Shown here: piece by piece, positions 5,451 through 7,701 of the stretch
How the letters are laid out: each line of letters starts with the position of its first letter
Position numbering within the stretch: position 1 is the first letter of the stretch
Source: Glaciecola sp. UBA1851
GTDB lineage: Bacteria; Pseudomonadota; Gammaproteobacteria; Enterobacterales; Alteromonadaceae
DNA length: 7,701 nucleotides
NCBI GenBank assembly: GCA_002338515.1
Contig: DDIL01000002.1
Span: 7,310 to 15,010, forward strand
Reading direction: 5' to 3'
Made by a program: the position numbers and the translations under genes
Notes under the pieces: model-generated
Databases searched by the model: none
The model's input: the letters and a program-made list of their open reading frames with translations, nothing else
Told to the model about the DNA's origin: nothing

Positions 5451-6836
5451 ATGTCTTTTAATATTGCACTAAGTGGTGTGTCAGCCTCACAAAAAGACCT
5501 AGATACTACAGCAAATAACATTGCAAACGTAAATACGGTTGGTTTTAAAGAGTCGCGTGCTGAATTTGGCGATGTTTATGCAGCGTCACTTTTAGCTTCC
5601 GGTAAAACAAAAGTTGGTGATGGTGTGCTTACTCAGGAAGTATCACAACAATTTTCGCAAGGTAGTTTAAGCTTTACTAATAACGCACTAGATATGGCGA
5701 TTACAGGTAACGGATTTTTTGCAACAGTACCTGAAATTACTTCACGAGATTTTTCATTTACTCGTGCGGGACAATTTAAACTAGATTCAGACAATTTTGT
5801 AGTTAATTCTAATGGTGATAACTTACTCGGTTTCCCAGTTAACCCAGACGGTACATCTGCATCGGTAGCGTTAAGTACAACTGAGCCGGTGCGAATTCCA
5901 GATTCATCAGGTTCACCACAACAAACGACTGAAGTAGATGTTCGTTTCAACTTACCAGCAGGTGATCAGGCCAATGTTGCAGCTGATTTCGATCCTGATG
6001 ATCCATTAACTTATAATGCCGCAACATCCGTTACGGTATACGATTCACTAGGTGATAGTCATGTAATGACTTATTTCTTTTTAAAAGATAATGACCCCAC
6101 TGCAGTAAATGAGTGGTACGTGATGGCTTCGGTTGATGACCAACTAGTTAATATTACTAATTCTGATGGCTCTGAAGCCGACCCAGCAACTGCAGTAAAT
6201 GCTGTTGGCACAAACACAGGTAATTCAGTCGCTGCAGCTAAAATACGATTCAGTGATGGTGGTGATTTTATTGGCATTGAATCAGCAGATGGACTACCTC
6301 AGCCTGATGGTAAATTTCAAACAGGTGCATTAGGTGGCGTTATATTAGCCAACGGCTCTGATGCTACGCAACAAATTTCAATCGATTTCAATTTAGATAC
6401 GGCTGGTGCCGATCCTAATGAGCCTACTCAGTTTGCATCTGCTTTTGAGGTTACATCACTTGAGCAAGATGGTTTACCAGTTGGTCGACTTACAGGTATA
6501 GATATTTCACCAGATGGACTAGTAAGAGCGACTTTTTCAAATGGTACATCTGAACCTATCGTTCGTGTAGCGCTTGCGCGATTTTCGAATGAACAAGGCT
6601 TAACGCAGCAAAGTTCTACGCAATGGAAAGAAAGTATTTTATCTGGTGAAGCTTTGGCTGGAGAAGCTACTACGGGTACCTTTGGTGATATTAATTCATC
6701 CGCGCTTGAACAAGCTAATGTGAATTTAACCACTGAGTTAATTGATATGATAATTGCTCAACGTAACTTCCAGGCTAATTCTAGAGCATTGGAAGTGAAC
6801 AACCAGCTTAACCAGACGATTTTAAATATTCGATAA
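5451..6836 (+). CDS. flgE: FlgE, flagellar hook protein
   Basis: A 461-residue hook subunit, longer than the roughly 400 of enteric FlgE. It polymerises into the curved universal joint between rod and filament. The N-terminal D0 motif LDTTANNIANVNTVGFKESR (17-36) and the C-terminal helix LTTELIDMIIAQRNFQANSR (426-445), ending NQTILNIR, form the conserved coiled core. NGFFATV (87-93) and FTRAGQFKLD (103-112) mark domain D1. The central region (about 165-345) is variable, acidic and rich in Ala, Asp, Thr and Ser, which accounts for most of the extra length. There is no cysteine. AGGAG at 5440-5444, overlapping the flgD stop, lies 6 bases before the ATG. It is the last gene of the flgBCDE unit: a long hairpin and a new promoter follow. 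Confidence 0.98.
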   Translation: MSFNIALSGVSASQKDLDTTANNIANVNTVGFKESRAEFGDVYAASLLASGKTKVGDGVLTQEVSQQFSQGSLSFTNNALDMAITGNGFFATVPEITSRDFSFTRAGQFKLDSDNFVVNSNGDNLLGFPVNPDGTSASVALSTTEPVRIPDSSGSPQQTTEVDVRFNLPAGDQANVAADFDPDDPLTYNAATSVTVYDSLGDSHVMTYFFLKDNDPTAVNEWYVMASVDDQLVNITNSDGSEADPATAVNAVGTNTGNSVAAAKIRFSDGGDFIGIESADGLPQPDGKFQTGALGGVILANGSDATQQISIDFNLDTAGADPNEPTQFASAFEVTSLEQDGLPVGRLTGIDISPDGLVRATFSNGTSEPIVRVALARFSNEQGLTQQSSTQWKESILSGEALAGEATTGTFGDINSSALEQANVNLTTELIDMIIAQRNFQANSRALEVNNQLNQTILNIR

Positions 6837-6861
6837 TCCCAGTTTGACGTCGTAAATTAAT

Positions 6862-6899
6862 TGGCTTAAATAATGAAGTAGCATTTATTATTTAAGTCA
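6862..6899 (+). terminator. Long AT-rich hairpin after flgE (terminator or 3' stabiliser)
   Basis: Arms 6862-6877 and 6884-6899 pair over 16 bp with two G-T wobbles around the loop GTAGCA. The structure starts 26 bases after the flgE stop. It lacks a clean T-tract downstream (ATTAATTTATG follows), so efficient intrinsic termination is doubtful. It could equally protect the 3' end of the flgBCDE mRNA or be a partial terminator. The pairing is seen directly; the role is inferred. Confidence 0.55.
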
Positions 6900-6948
6900 T
6901 TAATTTATGATTTAATCAGTTAACAGAAATCAATTTTTATGGACAAAA

Positions 6949-6987
6949 TTTGCCGTAATTTTTTGACGGCAAAAAACAGGCGGCAAA
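6949..6987. repeat. TTTGCCG / CGGCAAA box cluster
   Basis: TTTGCCGT (6949-6956) is the reverse complement of ACGGCAAA (6966-6973), and a third box CGGCAAA follows at 6981-6987. The first box can pair with either of the other two, giving two exclusive hairpins. On the minus strand the inner hairpin is followed by TTTTG, so a weak minus-strand terminator is also possible. The cluster begins 164 bases upstream of the flgF sigma-54 promoter, a distance typical of bacterial enhancer sites. Confidence 0.45.
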
Positions 6988-7112
6988 CTCTAGGTGTAAT
7001 CTTTGGCAGTATCCCAACTAGAACCCGTATCTATAGTTTGAAAACTGCATAAAAATCAAATTTAACCATTAAAAACAATAGTATACCTTCAACTTCCATT
7101 TCTTTCCCTTCT

Positions 7113-7128
7113 TGGCATACCCCTTGCA
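7113..7128 (+). promoter_or_regulatory. Sigma-54 (RpoN) promoter of flgF
   Basis: TGGCATACCCCTTGCA has TGGCA at -24, exact GG/GC spacing and a complete TTGCA -12 box. Two of eleven conserved consensus positions differ (TA for CG after TGGCA). Transcription should begin near 7139, about 87 bases before flgF. It gives flgF and probably the following rod and ring genes their own start, independent of flgBCDE. Confidence 0.85.
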
Positions 7129-7156
7129 AACCTATTTATAACCATCGTTTTTTTTA

Positions 7157-7177
7157 ATACAAATTTTAGATTTGTAT
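7157..7177 (+). repeat. 8-bp hairpin in the flgF leader
   Basis: ATACAAAT (7157-7164) and ATTTGTAT (7170-7177) pair perfectly around a 5-base loop. A run of eight T precedes the stem (7148-7155). It lies about 18 bases after the predicted transcription start, so it would be a 5' hairpin on the flgF mRNA, possibly protecting it. Confidence 0.45.
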
Positions 7178-7185
7178 ATGGCAAA

Positions 7186-7226
7186 GCAAGGTAGTTACCT
7201 TCGCTTAAGCTCAAGAGGCAAGGTAA
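7186..7226 (+). promoter_or_regulatory. Repeated GCAAGGTA boxes with alternative pairing at the flgF ribosome site
   Basis: GCAAGGTA occurs at 7186-7193 and again at 7218-7225, directly before and into the flgF start. Between them TTACCTT (7195-7201) can pair with the first box as a small local hairpin, or with AAGGTAA (7220-7226), which would bury the start codon's first base. The likely Shine-Dalgarno, AAGAGG at 7213-7218, lies in the loop or edge of the second form. The sequence complementarity is real; a regulatory switch is speculation. Confidence 0.35.
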
Positions 7227-7701
7227 TGGATAAGTTTTTATATATAGCAGCAAGCGGGGCCAAACAAGATTTAGCCGCAACCGCCGTTCGCGCCAACAAC
7301 TTGGCGAATGCTCAAACCAACGGATTTAAGGCGCAACTAGAACAAGCGCGCGCCATGCCAGCATTCGGTGAAGGTCTGCCAACTCGTGTATTTAGTATGA
7401 CGGAAAGTCCGACTAATAATTACGACGGTGGCCCAATGATCACTACTGACCGTCCATTAGATATAGCCGTACAAGGTGACGGATGGTTTAGTGTTCAGAC
7501 TGAACAAGGTGAAGAAGCCTATACCCGAAGTGGCGGCTTTACTATGAGTGCAGATGGGGCACTGCTTGATCCTAAAGGCAATATAGTAATGGGTGAAAAT
7601 GGCCCTTTATTTTTACCTGTTCCTTTATCAAATATCACAGTTGCTGATGATGGTGCCATTTCTGCCAGATTACAAGGCGCACCTGAAACTGAAATTGAAG
7701 A
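7226..7701 (+). CDS. flgF: FlgF, flagellar proximal rod protein (3' end outside the window)
   Basis: ATG at 7226 opens a frame that stays open to the window edge, giving 158 residues of a protein usually about 250 long. It begins MDKFLYIAASGAKQDLAATA, followed by RANNLANAQTNGFKAQLEQA (22-41), the rod-family N-terminal motif in its FlgF form. DRPLDIAVQGDGWFSVQ (75-91) and AYTRSGGFTMSADG (98-111) mark the D1 domain shared with FlgG and FlgE. FlgF is a minor rod subunit between FlgB/FlgC and FlgG. AAGAGG (7213-7218) lies 7 bases upstream. It has its own sigma-54 promoter and a long leader, and by analogy flgG and the ring genes should follow. It is distinguished from FlgG by the MDKFLY start and its position after flgE. 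Confidence 0.96.
   Translation, partial: MDKFLYIAASGAKQDLAATAVRANNLANAQTNGFKAQLEQARAMPAFGEGLPTRVFSMTESPTNNYDGGPMITTDRPLDIAVQGDGWFSVQTEQGEEAYTRSGGFTMSADGALLDPKGNIVMGENGPLFLPVPLSNITVADDGAISARLQGAPETEIE

Larger units (their letters stand above)
6837..7225. other. 389-base gene-free region between flgE and flgF
   Basis: No plausible coding frame is seen. In order it holds a 16-bp AT-rich hairpin (6862-6899), a cluster of TTTGCCG/CGGCAAA boxes (6949-6987), a short palindrome AGTTT-GA-AAACT (7035-7046), a sigma-54 promoter (7113-7128), and a leader with an 8-bp hairpin (7157-7177) and repeated GCAAGGTA boxes next to the flgF ribosome site. The stretch separates the hook operon from the rod genes starting with flgF. 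Confidence 0.8.

Noticed and set aside
5633..6733. Several open frames antisense to flgE
   Set aside because: All lie opposite an intact, well-recognised hook gene and show no domain or ribosome site; they are codon-use shadows.
7089..7280. 63-codon minus-strand frame over the flgF promoter and start
   Set aside because: It overlaps a good sigma-54 promoter and the flgF N-terminus, and its composition is unlike a real protein.
1..7701. A novel defence, mobile or biosynthetic system
   Set aside because: Every substantial gene is a recognised flagellar or chemotaxis gene in standard order. No transposase, integrase, CRISPR-like repeat, tRNA or shift in composition was seen.

Overview
The window is part of the polar-flagellum gene cluster of an AT-rich gammaproteobacterium, most likely a marine member of the Alteromonadales or a Vibrio-like relative. 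Three things suggest this: the gene order flgN-flgM-flgA | cheV-cheR-flgBCDE-flgF, sigma-54 (RpoN) -24/-12 promoters in front of the hook/rod genes, and protein sequences that read as typical for these groups. The genus is my inference and was not tested by any search. All genes look intact except flgN and flgF, which run off the two ends.

Left part, minus strand (1-1660). flgN (export chaperone, 5' end only) follows 4 bases after flgM (anti-sigma-28 factor). A textbook sigma-28 promoter lies just upstream of flgM, so the inhibitor of sigma-28 is itself made from a sigma-28 promoter. A 439-base gene-free stretch separates flgM from flgA, the periplasmic P-ring chaperone.

Middle part (1661-3676). 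A short divergent region separates flgA from cheV (CheW-receiver hybrid) and cheR (chemoreceptor methyltransferase). The best promoter candidates are criss-crossed: the one for cheV sits inside the start of flgA, and the one for flgA sits inside the cheV leader. cheR has no Shine-Dalgarno sequence of its own. It appears to be preceded by a 7-codon leader ORF that does have one and whose stop overlaps the cheR start (TAATG).

Right part, plus strand (3677-7701). A near-perfect sigma-54 promoter at 3727-3742 drives flgB, flgC, flgD and flgE (proximal rod, hook cap, hook). flgE is followed by a 389-base gap holding a long AT-rich hairpin, repeated CGGCAAA boxes, a second good sigma-54 promoter and a structured leader. 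Then comes flgF (proximal rod, truncated by the window end). Hook and rod genes are therefore split into a flgBCDE unit and a flgF... unit, as in Pseudomonas.

Together the genes cover ordered assembly of the rod and hook, the checkpoint that delays sigma-28 genes until the hook is complete, and two chemotaxis adaptation proteins. I see no mobile element, CRISPR array, RNA gene or unfamiliar gene system. What is worth a second look is regulatory: promoter arrangement, leader structures and the cheR minicistron.
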